NCBI GenBank assembly: GCA_009801015.1
Contig: VHZZ01000804.1
Location: 101,865 to 125,498, forward strand
Direction of reading: 5' to 3'
DNA from: Silene noctiflora
Lineage: Eukaryota > Streptophyta > Magnoliopsida > Caryophyllales > Caryophyllaceae
DNA length: 23,634 nt
Part shown: piece after piece, positions 10,101 through 19,055 of the stretch
How the letters are laid out: the number at the start of each line of letters is the position of its first letter
Position numbering within the stretch: position 1 is the stretch's first letter
Notes under the pieces: model-generated
The model's database searches: none
Seen by the model: only the letters and a program-made list of their open reading frames with translations
What the model was told of the DNA's origin: nothing
Made by a program: the position numbers and the translations under genes

Positions 10101-10651
10101 CTGTGAAAGACGCAATTTCGTTGTTCGGGCAAGTTATTATTTCTGCATCTTTAACTGGTTCATCTGTCTATTTTGTGTCATGGTGTATTTTCTGGTGTCT
10201 GTAAATTCAAGGTTGAGGATATTACTAACGCTAGGGATATTTGTTCACAGGTAGTGACCATTTTATGGTCGACGCCTTTACTTGATGACCCCCTCTGCGT
10301 AATCAGTGGACATTTNATCAGTTAAAGCGTCCGTAGTTTGAATCTTAACGAGACAGTCGGAATGCCATAAACTTCGCTTAGGTAATACGAATAGAAAATT
10401 TACAAGTTGTTTATGATAATCAGGGTTATCACAAGGATGTNTTGGCACAAAAGGAAGCACAAAAATTAGCTGCTATTCGTCGCTCTCCAGTTGTACCTCT
10501 GCTTCAACCACCTTTACCTATGCCATCTCCGCTATCCACTCACGCCGAAACCCCTCCAAGTCGGGGAAACCCACCAAGACACGGAAGAGGCAGAAGGGAT
10601 AATTGCAAAGTTGGAGCTGGAATTACAGATAAATACTCAAATACAGGTTGA
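7131..10651 (+). CDS. MUCI70: probable hexosyltransferase, DUF616 family (MUCI70-type), nine exons
   Basis: Exons: 7131-7410, 8027-8245, 8328-8535, 8628-8737, 8828-9027, 9134-9237, 9662-9825, 9929-10128, 10424-10651; 570 residues. All junctions keep frame; introns are GT-AG except the last (GC-AG). The start is the first ATG of a frame whose N-terminus (SLGLGLRTGSYGSL) is typical of the subfamily. Residues about 74-91 form one membrane anchor after a basic stretch (GRKKAR), fitting a type II Golgi protein. A Pro-rich stem and Asn-glycosylation sites follow. The DUF616 domain spans about 200-505, with GFVKGPRPG, NYDLL, RNLPYTDPRRNDK and YSIWMDGK. The C-terminal tail is Pro/Arg-rich and poorly conserved. 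Arabidopsis MUCI70 is needed for seed-mucilage pectin; the DUF616 relative TOD1 was reported as a ceramidase. Oddity: at exon 7 the usual acceptor (9637-9638) leads to a frameshift. Using the AG at 9660-9661 restores frame but loses about eight conserved residues (FLWRKNA region). N bases fall in two codons (10027-10029, 10439-10441). Confidence 0.88.
9039..9109 (+). repeat. 39-bp tandem duplication filling intron 5
   Basis: GTCACCAGGGTAT occurs at 9041 and 9080. Each is followed by ACAATGTCATTGTCAT after one variable base, so the period is 39 bp. The intron (9028-9133) is only 106 bp, so the duplication makes up most of it. The CAATG/CATTG motifs inside each unit can pair with each other. 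Confidence 0.85.
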
Positions 10652-11129
10652 GGTCCAAATTTTGTGTGGATTAATACATCACCATTTACATAGAACAGCA
10701 TGGTATCACCTTCCCTGTATGATAAAAGNTGGGGCTGGGTACCGTTTTTTCGAGAAGCATTACTTGTCTATTACTTGCAAAATGTACTTCCATTGTTGTA
10801 TACAAAGAAAGAAAAACTACAGAAAGAGGGATTCTCATTCTCAATCAAATATATGGTACAATCAATCAAATTCTGAAACAGTAGACCCTAAATTTTAAAG
10901 GCAAAAGCAAGCTTCAGAGTTATCAAAGAAAAGGAAGTAGGATGAATACAAAGTGCACAAAGCCGCCTTATACAAAGAAAATACTCGTAAAACAAAGAAA
11001 ATCAAAGTAGATTGAAAAGAAAAAAGGAAATTTTTTGGCAGTCATGCATACCATCATCATCATCATCCTCAGCTGCAAACTTGTAGTTTCCACAATGTAT
11101 TCCACCACCGATCCCAATTGAAACTTAAT
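10652..11129. other. convergent intergenic region between the two protein genes
   Basis: Both genes end here, tail to tail. I see no canonical AATAAA at a clear position for either. A CAT/ATC trinucleotide tract at about 11052-11067 is the only simple repeat. No ORF of its own is supported: the frame through 10491-10898 is an out-of-frame reading of the last exon. Confidence 0.55.
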
Positions 11130-14100
11130 TTACAAGTCATTTTTATCAGCCTTAGTCTGCTCACTGCTGTTTGCAGATTGCAAGACGTGACTAAAGTCTT
11201 CAATCTCGGCAATTGAATAGCGCTTGTCATCGACTTCCACAAGTTGTAATTTAGGGGCCTTTAGAATTGCAGGCGATAATGACTTCATGTTGGGGCATTT
11301 CATGATAGTGACGTACTTCAGAGAAGGCAGTTCCAGGTCCCCATTACAATTTGAGTTTCCTAATAAAAACCACACCATGTCGGAGCAGTTAGATACCATT
11401 AGTTGTATTAATTTGGGCGCTTTTAGAGGTCTGGTTGAGAAAGACTTCATGGCATTACACTCATCAATCTTCACCAAACCCAAAGATGGCAATTCTACGA
11501 CTTGATTTGGCTCTCCGTCAAAAAACCACTCCAATTTGTTACACGAATCTATGTCAAGGTGTCTAAGTGATGGGAAGTGGAATGGGATGTTTGAAATGGA
11601 ACACAACTTGGTCATACTCTTCAGATCCGACAATATTATTTCGTTAAGCCGAGGAAAAACAAAGGGTTTATCTTTGCCACCTCCTCGGATTATCACCTCT
11701 AAGTTTGGGCACCCTTTAATTGTTAGCCTTTCAAGCGACTGCAATTGCTCAAAGCCCCCATCGGCCGAGGATAAATATTTGCATCTCAAGTCTGATATAT
11801 AAACGTCATGAAGATTTTTGAAAAGATGTAAAGATACGACCTCCATGTTCAATGCAGATTGGAGGTTCAAAATCCTCAACTGTCCACAAAATTTCAACAT
11901 AGTTGTGGAGCCATCATCCTCAATAAATTGTTGTACACAGCTTGGACAACCTTCAAGGAGGGTTAGATTTTGCAATTTTGGAAATTGGGAAAATGTCCCT
12001 ACCCATCCTTCATTTTCAGATGATGATGAAAATAGGAATTTGGCATCACCTACGGCTGTTAAAGTGAGGCAAGACAAACTCGGAAAGACGATCGATGGCA
12101 ACTTGATTTTGCCAATTGTGAGTTGCTTTAAATTAGGAGGAGGGTTAGATGAGATTCCTTGACCCTCTACCTCATGCAAGTCCCATAACACACTCACTTC
12201 ATCGCTCACCTCCTCCAACACTAGTTTCTCCAAACAGATGAATTCAATCTGCAATTAATTAATTAATTAGTTACTTTATCAATTCAGTCAACCAGTTTCA
12301 GAAGCAGTGAACAAATACTCACTTGAGCTTTTAGACTTTAATTGGCAGGTGTCAGAAAACAATTGCTTTACCTTTAAAAAGATTTTCCCTTTAAAACAAT
12401 TGTTTTTCTATTTATATACAAGTCAATTTATAAATACAAGTCACAAAGGTCGCTTAGCCAACAACGACTTAACCTTAACCCAAGTCCCTCGGTTGTTGAC
12501 AACTTATGTCGTTGCACAAAGTCGTACAGCTTTATCTCGCATGGACCCATTTTGTGGAATTTAGTAGTAGGAACCACATTTATTTAGTTGCTTTACATTT
12601 ACTAAAAAATAACTCAAAAATAAAGATTGAAAATGCGCTATTCAAAAAATATTTTGAAAAATGGGTCCCATAAAAAATCGGTATCACCAATGTAATAAAG
12701 CATGAAAACAACATTGTCTATGGCGATCTTATTGCTCAGAAAATGTCATGCCATGGTGGTTGGTGTGTTTCGGGGGAGGTAAATGAGTCATAATATGAAA
12801 TCATGAATGGAGACATTAAAGAGAGGAGAAAGTACTACCGTTTTAGGAAAGAAGGCTGTTGAACCTATGCCACGGGCAAATTTTGTCATGCGTTTAAGAG
12901 ACTCAAGTGTCAGATACTCTAAACGAGGAAATGCCATTTTATAACTTCCACCATAGAAGCACTCTAAATTCTCCATACCCTCTATATTTAGGCGCTTCAA
13001 TTTCGGAAATGTGATCACTTCTTCAGGAATTTCTTGCGTTTCGCTCCCATCGCTAATGACTTGCTCTATCTTCATGCATTCTTTTATTGATAGGGTTTCA
13101 AGTTGCTCAAGAGAAAGAAACATAGACAGCGGTCCTATAGTCTCCATTTCATCACACCTATGTATTTCTAGAACCTTCAAATTCTGAAAGCTATGCAGAT
13201 TGGATTCCTCATCACAGAGCTGTACAATACTATTGTTCCATTTCAACTTCAATTCTTCCAAGGATGTCAATTTGACCTGCAACATTATCAAAAATGAAAG
13301 TTATTAGGGTTAAATTTGGATTTATGGCTTTATAATAACTTTCGGTTGAAAATACACTTTTGCAAAAGATTATTTTATCACTTAATGATACCGCATATAA
13401 AACAAGTTATAAACTACTACTCCCTGACTTAACAATTGTTTACACTTTTATTCGCTTGTGAGCAATATTTTATTTGAATGTAAACAATCTGTTGAGCTTG
13501 AGGGAGTATTATTATTTTCGTTGCAAAAAAATCATTAAAAATAATTTTAGAAAATTTATAAAATGATATCAGTATGAGATTAGGATTTAGGTTCTTTGAG
13601 TTTGTTTGAGAGAGATGACCCTATTTGTTCAGACTTCCTCGTTTGTTTTTGCTGCGATATCTATTTGACAAAGGTGGGGAACACTACAAAAAAAAAGGTG
13701 TCATAGCTACTCCCGCAAAACTTACAGCATTGACTGATAACGAACCAACATCAATTCAAGCCTTCAAGATAATTCCGTTCTTAAAAAAAATCTCATTAAA
13801 ATAGACATTTCATGACGTTACTCCGTTCCCTCGTTTAGTGTTAGAGTATCATTTTTTTTCCAAAATAAAATACGAGTATGAGAAAGTGAAAAATTAATGA
13901 AGTCGTTCACCACTCACCCACTAATATGTAATAACCTACTAGTGTTAGATAAATCTAACATAGAGAAAAGTAAAAAACACATAAGTCGCTCAATGACTCA
14001 ACAACTTGATCCCAATTTTGATGCATTTTTATGCTAAATATGATTGAATCGATAGGCTTCACTGGGTTCTTTGGTGAGTTTTTCTAGTATTTCAGGCTTT

Positions 14101-17100
14101 TTCATGCAACATCCAACATCAAGTGTAGGCCAAGACCCAACACGAGCTAAGGGACCTACTTTTTTAGCTTTGTCTGGTGTATCAAGAGTAGTCAAAGTGC
14201 AACAAGGTGCAACTTGATATCAGCCGGTGCATCAGAACCTTCCTTGAGATGTATTTAGGGCGTGCGGCGTAAAACACCCCTATCTGGCGTTAACTTAGAC
14301 ACGGTGCTTAATTCTGGGCTTTAATCAATGTTAAGCTTTGTAATTTCGTTTTGAGTCTTAGATATAAATAGAAAAACCCTCATTTTTTAAGGGTGCTTCA
14401 TTTTTAGCGAGAGAAAAAGGTTTATGACCTTGTTCTAGCATGTGATCTTCATCTATTGTTCGTCTATTCCAAGTGCGTGCTATATAATCCGTTGTAACTT
14501 GTAAAACTGGTTGTATAGTGTAGTTACGCTGAGCTATGAAATCGTTCCAAACCAACGAAAATTTGAACAAATTCGCATGTATCACACATTATTTATTTAT
14601 CATGACAATCATTTCAATCTACGAACCACATACTTCACAGATTTGGTATACTTATACTTACATCTAATCAGGTTGAAGTCATTGTAAAAATTGATCCTTC
14701 ATATACTTACTTATACACACACATGACACAACATAAGACGCAATGACAAGGCTAAAAAGACATATCACAAACACCTCTAATAAGGATAATTAGGAAACAA
14801 ACAAATCTAGAATTTAAGTCGACTATATTAGAATAGCCAATTTTAAATATGAAAAATAAGGTGATATATTAAACACGTCGCACGTACCTTGCTATTGAAC
14901 AAACTTGGGCGTCGACTATCATCATTGTTGGATTCCTTAACCACACTTATTAGATTACTAACCCCATCTAGTTCCAGCCTTTTTAAACAAGGCAACTCGA
15001 TGATATCTGATTCCTTGTTTACCCCTTCGTCCTCACTGAAAATGTAGGTCAAAGAGTTACACTCTACAATTTGTAATGTGGTCATTTTACGTGGAAGGGG
15101 ATTAACTGGTAACAATACTTCTAAATTCTTCAAATCGTACACTCCAAGGTGACATAGATTATAGAACAATTCTGTCGGAGCTTTTCCTTCACATATCCTG
15201 CTTATGCTATCAATGCAAAACAGTGAAAGATAACTCAAATCCCTAAAGCCTTCTTTATCTAACTCGGGAACAATATTCTTGACTGTTGCACTCCGTAAAT
15301 CCAAGAAATCGGCTTTCTTTAGCAATGCCTTTAGGCAATTGTCCTTTTTCAACTCCCGGCTAACATCAAATTTTGATGCCAAAATAAGAGCACGTGGAGA
15401 TGGCAGGAGTCCAAAATAGTCTATCCCAACAAATATTTGGAATTTGTCCAGATTTTTGACAAATTGGTCACAACTGGGTAATACAAGTTCTCCAATTTGT
15501 ATTTCAAGCACATTCAAAAACTCCAACTTAGTAAGATCCTCTATGTCCGCCGGAGTACTTACTCTCGTGTCACTAGATGTATTTTCCTTAACCGCCCATT
15601 CTGTAAAGCTGCTACAAACCAAGTAGAGCCCTTCCAGAAGAGAAAGCCTAGCTATCAAATTAGCCGGGATTATTGGGAGCTCACACCGACACCTGCTCAT
15701 ATCCAACAATCGAAGATTCGACAATTTCCCAATTTCAAAAGGTAACACCTTCATGTATGATCCACGTAAACTAAGAACAAGTAGACTTTCCAACTCGCCA
15801 ATCAACTTAATATCTGCTAATTTACATTCCACTAAATGCAATGTTTTTAGAACCTTCAGTTTGCACAATGATTCTGGCAGCCCTTTCTTAAAATTCATGA
15901 ACAACAATTCTAAAACCTTCAAATTTATCATTCCTTGGAAAAAATCAGACTCAAGAACAGAATAGTGGTATTTATTGCCTTTCAATAGCAAAATTTGAAG
16001 AAAATCAGCCTTCACACCACTTAGAGGAGCAAAATTAGGTTGAGCCAAAAGTGATATGCCAGTGTACTTATTGAAAGTCTCTTCGCAGATCCATCTAGGA
16101 ATAGCGTCCACCAAAAACATATGTCCATCTGCATTATTTTATACGTTGTAATTTAATTAGCTTCCATCGATTTCTTCAAGAAATGGCATTGAACAAATGC
16201 AAAGATTATTAATAATACAATAGGCAATAATTTTTGTTTCAATATTACCTGTATTTGTACCAGATTTTGATGCAAAAGACATAGTAGATTCTCGGACAAC
16301 ATCGTGGATCTTTACATACTCATCGGAATTACCTTTTAGAAGCATTGAAGACGACACAAGCTCTTCTGCCCAAGTACGTGCTAAGTCTATGGCTTCTGAA
16401 AGTTTATTCACATGTTGAAATAGATCCAATCCTATACCATACCTCATTAAGTTGTCAATGGATATACTTGAACCAACAGGAGATAAACAAGCTAGCAAAA
16501 AGAATTTCTTTTTCTCTTCACTTGCCATGAACTCATAGCTTGTTCTAAGAATTGAGAATGTCTCGTGGTGCACACCACTGATTTGACACGAAATAGGCTT
16601 CTCCAATTCGTCGGCAAATTGACGCCACAATGGCAATTCTTTACCCTTTAAAGAATTGGCGGTTGCTACAATAGAAAGAGGTAGACCTCCACACTTTTCC
16701 AACAATCGACCAGCAACATCTTTATATTCCCCGATGACCTCCCTCTGAACCTGATACTTGAAGAGATTCTCTGGTTCATCCTTATTCAATAAACCCACCT
16801 CAAGTATGTTAGTTTCTAGTATGCCCATTGCTCTACAAACATCCTTTGCTCGGCTCGTCAGTAAAAGTTTACAATACTCGCGAGGTATTCCGATTTGATG
16901 CAAATCAATTTCTTTCCAAATATTGTCCAAGACAATAAGTATCTTTTTCGAAATACTGCCATCTTTTTTCTCTCCTGATTCCTCTCCTTCCTTCAACCTG
17001 TTATATAGGCGAATTGCCTTTTGAGGTATACCAGGCACACCATGCAAAGGCAGACCAAGTCCAACTGCAATCTGATCTTGAATGAATTCTATATTTGGAG

Positions 17101-17248
17101 ATTCTGAGATTTCAACCATTATCGTTGTTTGAAATATACCATTTGCTTTGCTATTCACAATTTCTTTGGCTAAAGTTGTTTTCCCTGTATCATTACAATC
17201 AAGTATACTTATATCATGCAAACTTGTAGAGAGATCGTGTGGGTACTC
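11130..17248 (-). CDS. NB-ARC/LRR disease-resistance protein (RPS2/At4g27190 type), 5'-truncated, four exons
   Basis: Exons in reading order: 17248 or 17221 to 16249, 16128-14888, 13276-12839, 12248-11130. All three introns are GT-AG and keep frame. Counted from the TTG at 17221 the product has 1256 residues. NB-ARC motifs: P-loop relic DCNDTGKTT (8-16), kinase-2 ILIVLDNIW, RNBS-B LLLTSR (119-124), GGLPL (178-182), RNBS-D FFLLACLSP, IHDVVRE in place of MHD (305). LRRs fill the rest; the last exon repeats units such as FPSLRHLDIDSCNKLEWF and LPSLKYVTIMKCPNMKSL. Family members sense pathogen effectors in the cytosol or at the plasma membrane and normally start with a coiled coil of about 170 residues. 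That part is missing. In-frame TGA codons lie at 17249-17254, no in-frame ATG precedes the P-loop, and no such domain is seen further upstream. An acceptor-like CTCTCTACAAG at 17223-17233 might join a lost exon. The long intact frames downstream mean truncation is recent, or the remainder is still expressed. Confidence 0.85.
13420..13506. mobile_element. Stowaway-type MITE inside the resistance gene's second intron
   Basis: Eighty-seven bp with ends CTCCCTGACTTAACAATTGT and, reverse-complemented from the right, CTCCCTCAAGCTCAACAGAT. Both run on to TTGTTTACA. TA flanks both sides (13418-13419, 13507-13508). It is non-coding and lies within the intron 13277-14887, away from the splice sites. 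Confidence 0.75.
14020..14600. repeat. possible retroelement LTR fragment within the same intron
   Basis: This stretch is richer in GC than the surrounding intron and carries a plus-strand TATAAATAG (about 14364), followed by an unrelated-looking leader. It could be a degraded solo LTR, which would explain much of the 1.6-kb intron. I could not find paired ends, a duplication or a primer-binding site. A short minus-strand frame here (14358-14585) has no recognisable product. Confidence 0.25.
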
Positions 17249-17254
17249 TCATCA

Positions 17255-17368
17255 TTCTTTTAAATAAAAATTCTAAAAATTGACAATAGTTTTTATTAAT
17301 GTTGAATGACAATCTTAGTGAAACAAATTAACGAGTATCTTTATTGGTTAGGGTACACAATGACATTA
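17255..17368. other. non-coding stub between the truncated resistance gene and the inverted LTR element
   Basis: About 115 bp of AT-rich DNA with no coding similarity. The CC-domain part of the resistance gene would be expected here but is absent. Confidence 0.5.
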
Positions 17369-17386
17369 GTCATTATTAGGATATTA

Positions 17387-17457
17387 GGCCCATTAGGGTT
17401 TAGCTAGGCTACGACGGCTATCGTCTAGGGTTTAGTCAATTAGTCTTTATTATATAA
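17387..17457 (+). promoter_or_regulatory. LTR promoter, left arm (GGCCCA, two telo-boxes, TATA)
   Basis: In order: GGCCCA (17387-17392, reverse of the site II motif TGGGCC), TAGGGTTT (17394-17401), TAGGGTTT (17426-17433) and TATATAA (17451-17457). Site II plus telo-box (AAACCCTA) is a known pairing in plant promoters for ribosomal-protein and growth genes. Activity here is inferred from motifs only. Confidence 0.5.
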
Positions 17458-17618
17458 AGACATGTATTGAATCAGAAATCACATCAATAATACGAATTCC
17501 CTTATGCAATCCTCCCCCTCTCATAATCTTAACATGGTATCTGTTAAGATTATGAGAGGGGGAGGATTGCATAAGGGAATTCGTATTATTGATGTGATTT
17601 CTGATTCAATACATGTCT

Positions 17619-17689
17619 TTATATAATAAAGACTAATTGACTAAACCCTAGACGATAGCCGTCGTAGCCTAGCTAAACCCTAATGGGCC
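17619..17689 (-). promoter_or_regulatory. LTR promoter, right arm, facing the resistance gene
   Basis: This is the exact mirror of the left promoter, with its TATA at 17619-17625 on the minus strand. Transcription from it would run through the spacer and left arm and then into the truncated NB-ARC exon beginning near 17248. The transcript would first read the other LTR arm, so most of its leader could fold into a long hairpin. Confidence 0.45.
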
Positions 17690-17707
17690 TAATATCCTAA
17701 TAGTCAT

Positions 17708-18151
17708 CCTTATAAAAATTCATATAGAATAGTCATACGGAGTATTTGTTTAACTCAATAAATCTTCATTTGTATAAGTAAAATTTATTTTGAGAACTTA
17801 ATTATTTAATACGCAAAAACTTTCTTAAACTGTTGTACATAAATCTTTGTCACAACCACTTTATCCAGTTTAAAGCAGGGTTATCAAATTCCCTCTATAC
17901 AAATCGCGAATCATTTAGAACTAAATTTTAACACGCAATCTATGAGAGTGAATCGTAAATCAGTTATTGTAAGTTATTGTAACAGGGCCAAAGTTAATGT
18001 AAACCATTTTAGGGGAAAAATAATCTTGTAACCATCGAAGTTAAATATCGAGATAAAAAAAATTCCATGTTTTCTTTTATTTTCCTCTTTTTTAATATTC
18101 TACATCTCCTTTTTAAAAGAAAATTATGTTAGCTAATTGCAAATTAATATA
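17708..18151. other. gene-free AT-rich stretch
   Basis: No ORF on either strand and no trace of a coiled-coil exon for the resistance gene. A TACGGAGTA word is at 17736-17744. Confidence 0.55.
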
Positions 18152-18782
18152 TCTATCTATATATATTAATAAAGGAAGCTTTTTTTTCGTATTATGTTTC
18201 TTCGTTTGCTTTCCGTTCATCATGCATGCATTCTTATATTGACATATTTTATGATTTTGACGGTAAGCCGGTAACTACATAGTTTTTGTGTTTTTTTTTT
18301 TTATCTAAGCTCAAACTTATTCAGTTTAGTGTAGGTCTCTAGTTCAATTCATCTTCCCTCAATTTAGTTATGTTCAACTAATCTCTTCACGATTTAGTTC
18401 AACTAATCTCTTCACGATTTAATTACTCTTACTTCAATTACATTCAATTTAGCTCAGCTAAATATAGTTCAATTTAGTTTCATTCAATTTAGTTCAATTA
18501 TGTAAACATATAAATACACCTGGAAATAGGTTTTTATGAGTAAAGTATATCCATGCAATTGTACTTTTGCGGCTGTTATATCTATCGTTTATCTTTTCAT
18601 TTGGAAGTATGTCACAAATAAAAAAATAAACCTTAAGATGACACATTAAAAATGTTTGATTGTATCTAATCATGAAAATATATTTTATATTTCTGTAATT
18701 AAGAATTACATATGTCCTTAATATAGCACGCTTACATTTAAAGACAATACTAAAAGCCTGATCGCACGGGCATTAAATCTAG
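18152..18782 (+). mobile_element. non-autonomous Helitron, 631 bp
   Basis: The 5' end TCTATCTATATATATTAATA continues to AAGGAAGC, a common plant Helitron start. The 3' end is CTAG (18779-18782), preceded by GCCTGATCGCACGGGC, a 5-bp stem with a G:U pair, and then ATTAAAT. It sits between A (18151) and T (18783), the Helitron insertion rule, with no target duplication. Inside is a 25-bp tandem duplication (GTTCAACTAATCTCTTCACG at 18372 and 18397) and several CAATTTAGTT words. It has no Rep/helicase coding, so mobility would depend on another copy. Confidence 0.7.
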
Positions 18783-18964
18783 TAAATATATATTTGAAGA
18801 TTTTTCGAGCGACGTAACTTTTTTAAACTACCTATTTAAATATTTTTTTAGATTTTAATTAGAATTAACAATATATCCCACGTTTAAAAATTAGGATAAG
18901 AAAGAAAGAAAATAGGGTATAAAACAATATTTAGGGTAGTAATATTAAACAGTAAAGTTGATTA

Positions 18965-19055
18965 CTCCCTCCGATCCACACCAATGGTAACATGGACCCA
19001 CTTTTCTCTTCACAAAAAGTGGGTCCATGTTACTATTGATGTGGATCGGAGGGAG
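18965..19055. mobile_element. Stowaway MITE, 91 bp, near-perfect hairpin
   Basis: It starts CTCCCTCCGATCCACACCAA and ends in the complement, GTGGATCGGAGGGAG. TA flanks both sides (18963-18964, 19056-19057). The inner arms GTAACATGGACCCACTTTT and AAAAGTGGGTCCATGTTAC pair almost to the centre. It inserted into the first unit of the array and is young, judging from the few mismatches. Confidence 0.9.

Larger units (their letters stand above)
17374..17702. mobile_element. head-to-head inverted LTR pair with a 7-bp primer-binding-site spacer
   Basis: The arms 17374-17534 and 17542-17702 are each 161 bp, and by eye they are perfect reverse complements. The left arm, read on plus, begins TATTAGGATATTAGG, has a TATA box (TATATAAAG) and ends CTTAACA, then TGGTATC, then the inverted copy begins TGTTAAG. 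TGGTATC is the first seven bases of the site complementary to the 3' end of plant initiator tRNA-Met, which lies directly after the 5' LTR in most Copia and TRIM elements. GTCAT flanks both outer ends (17369-17373 and 17703-17707), as a 5-bp target duplication would. The short LTR fits TRIM-like elements. There is no coding sequence. Identity of the arms suggests a recent event, unless it is an assembly artefact. Confidence 0.85.

Noticed and set aside
10129..10254. continuation of MUCI70-like exon 8 into hydrophobic codons
   Set aside because: The conserved GYHKDV continuation starts at 10424, and GCAAGT is a good GC donor, so this is intron sequence.
11224..12162. plus-strand frames opposite the last exon of the resistance gene
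   Set aside because: The minus strand carries clear LRRs in one long frame; these are shadows.
12307..12564. plus-strand frame of 85 codons within the third intron of the resistance gene
   Set aside because: No domain and no supporting splice sites; the region has short inverted repeats (AAAACAATTG) instead.
17374..17702. simple inverted-repeat MITE as explanation of the palindrome
   Set aside because: The spacer is a primer-binding-site start, the arms carry LTR promoter order, and the duplication is 5 bp rather than TA or TTA, so an LTR origin fits better.
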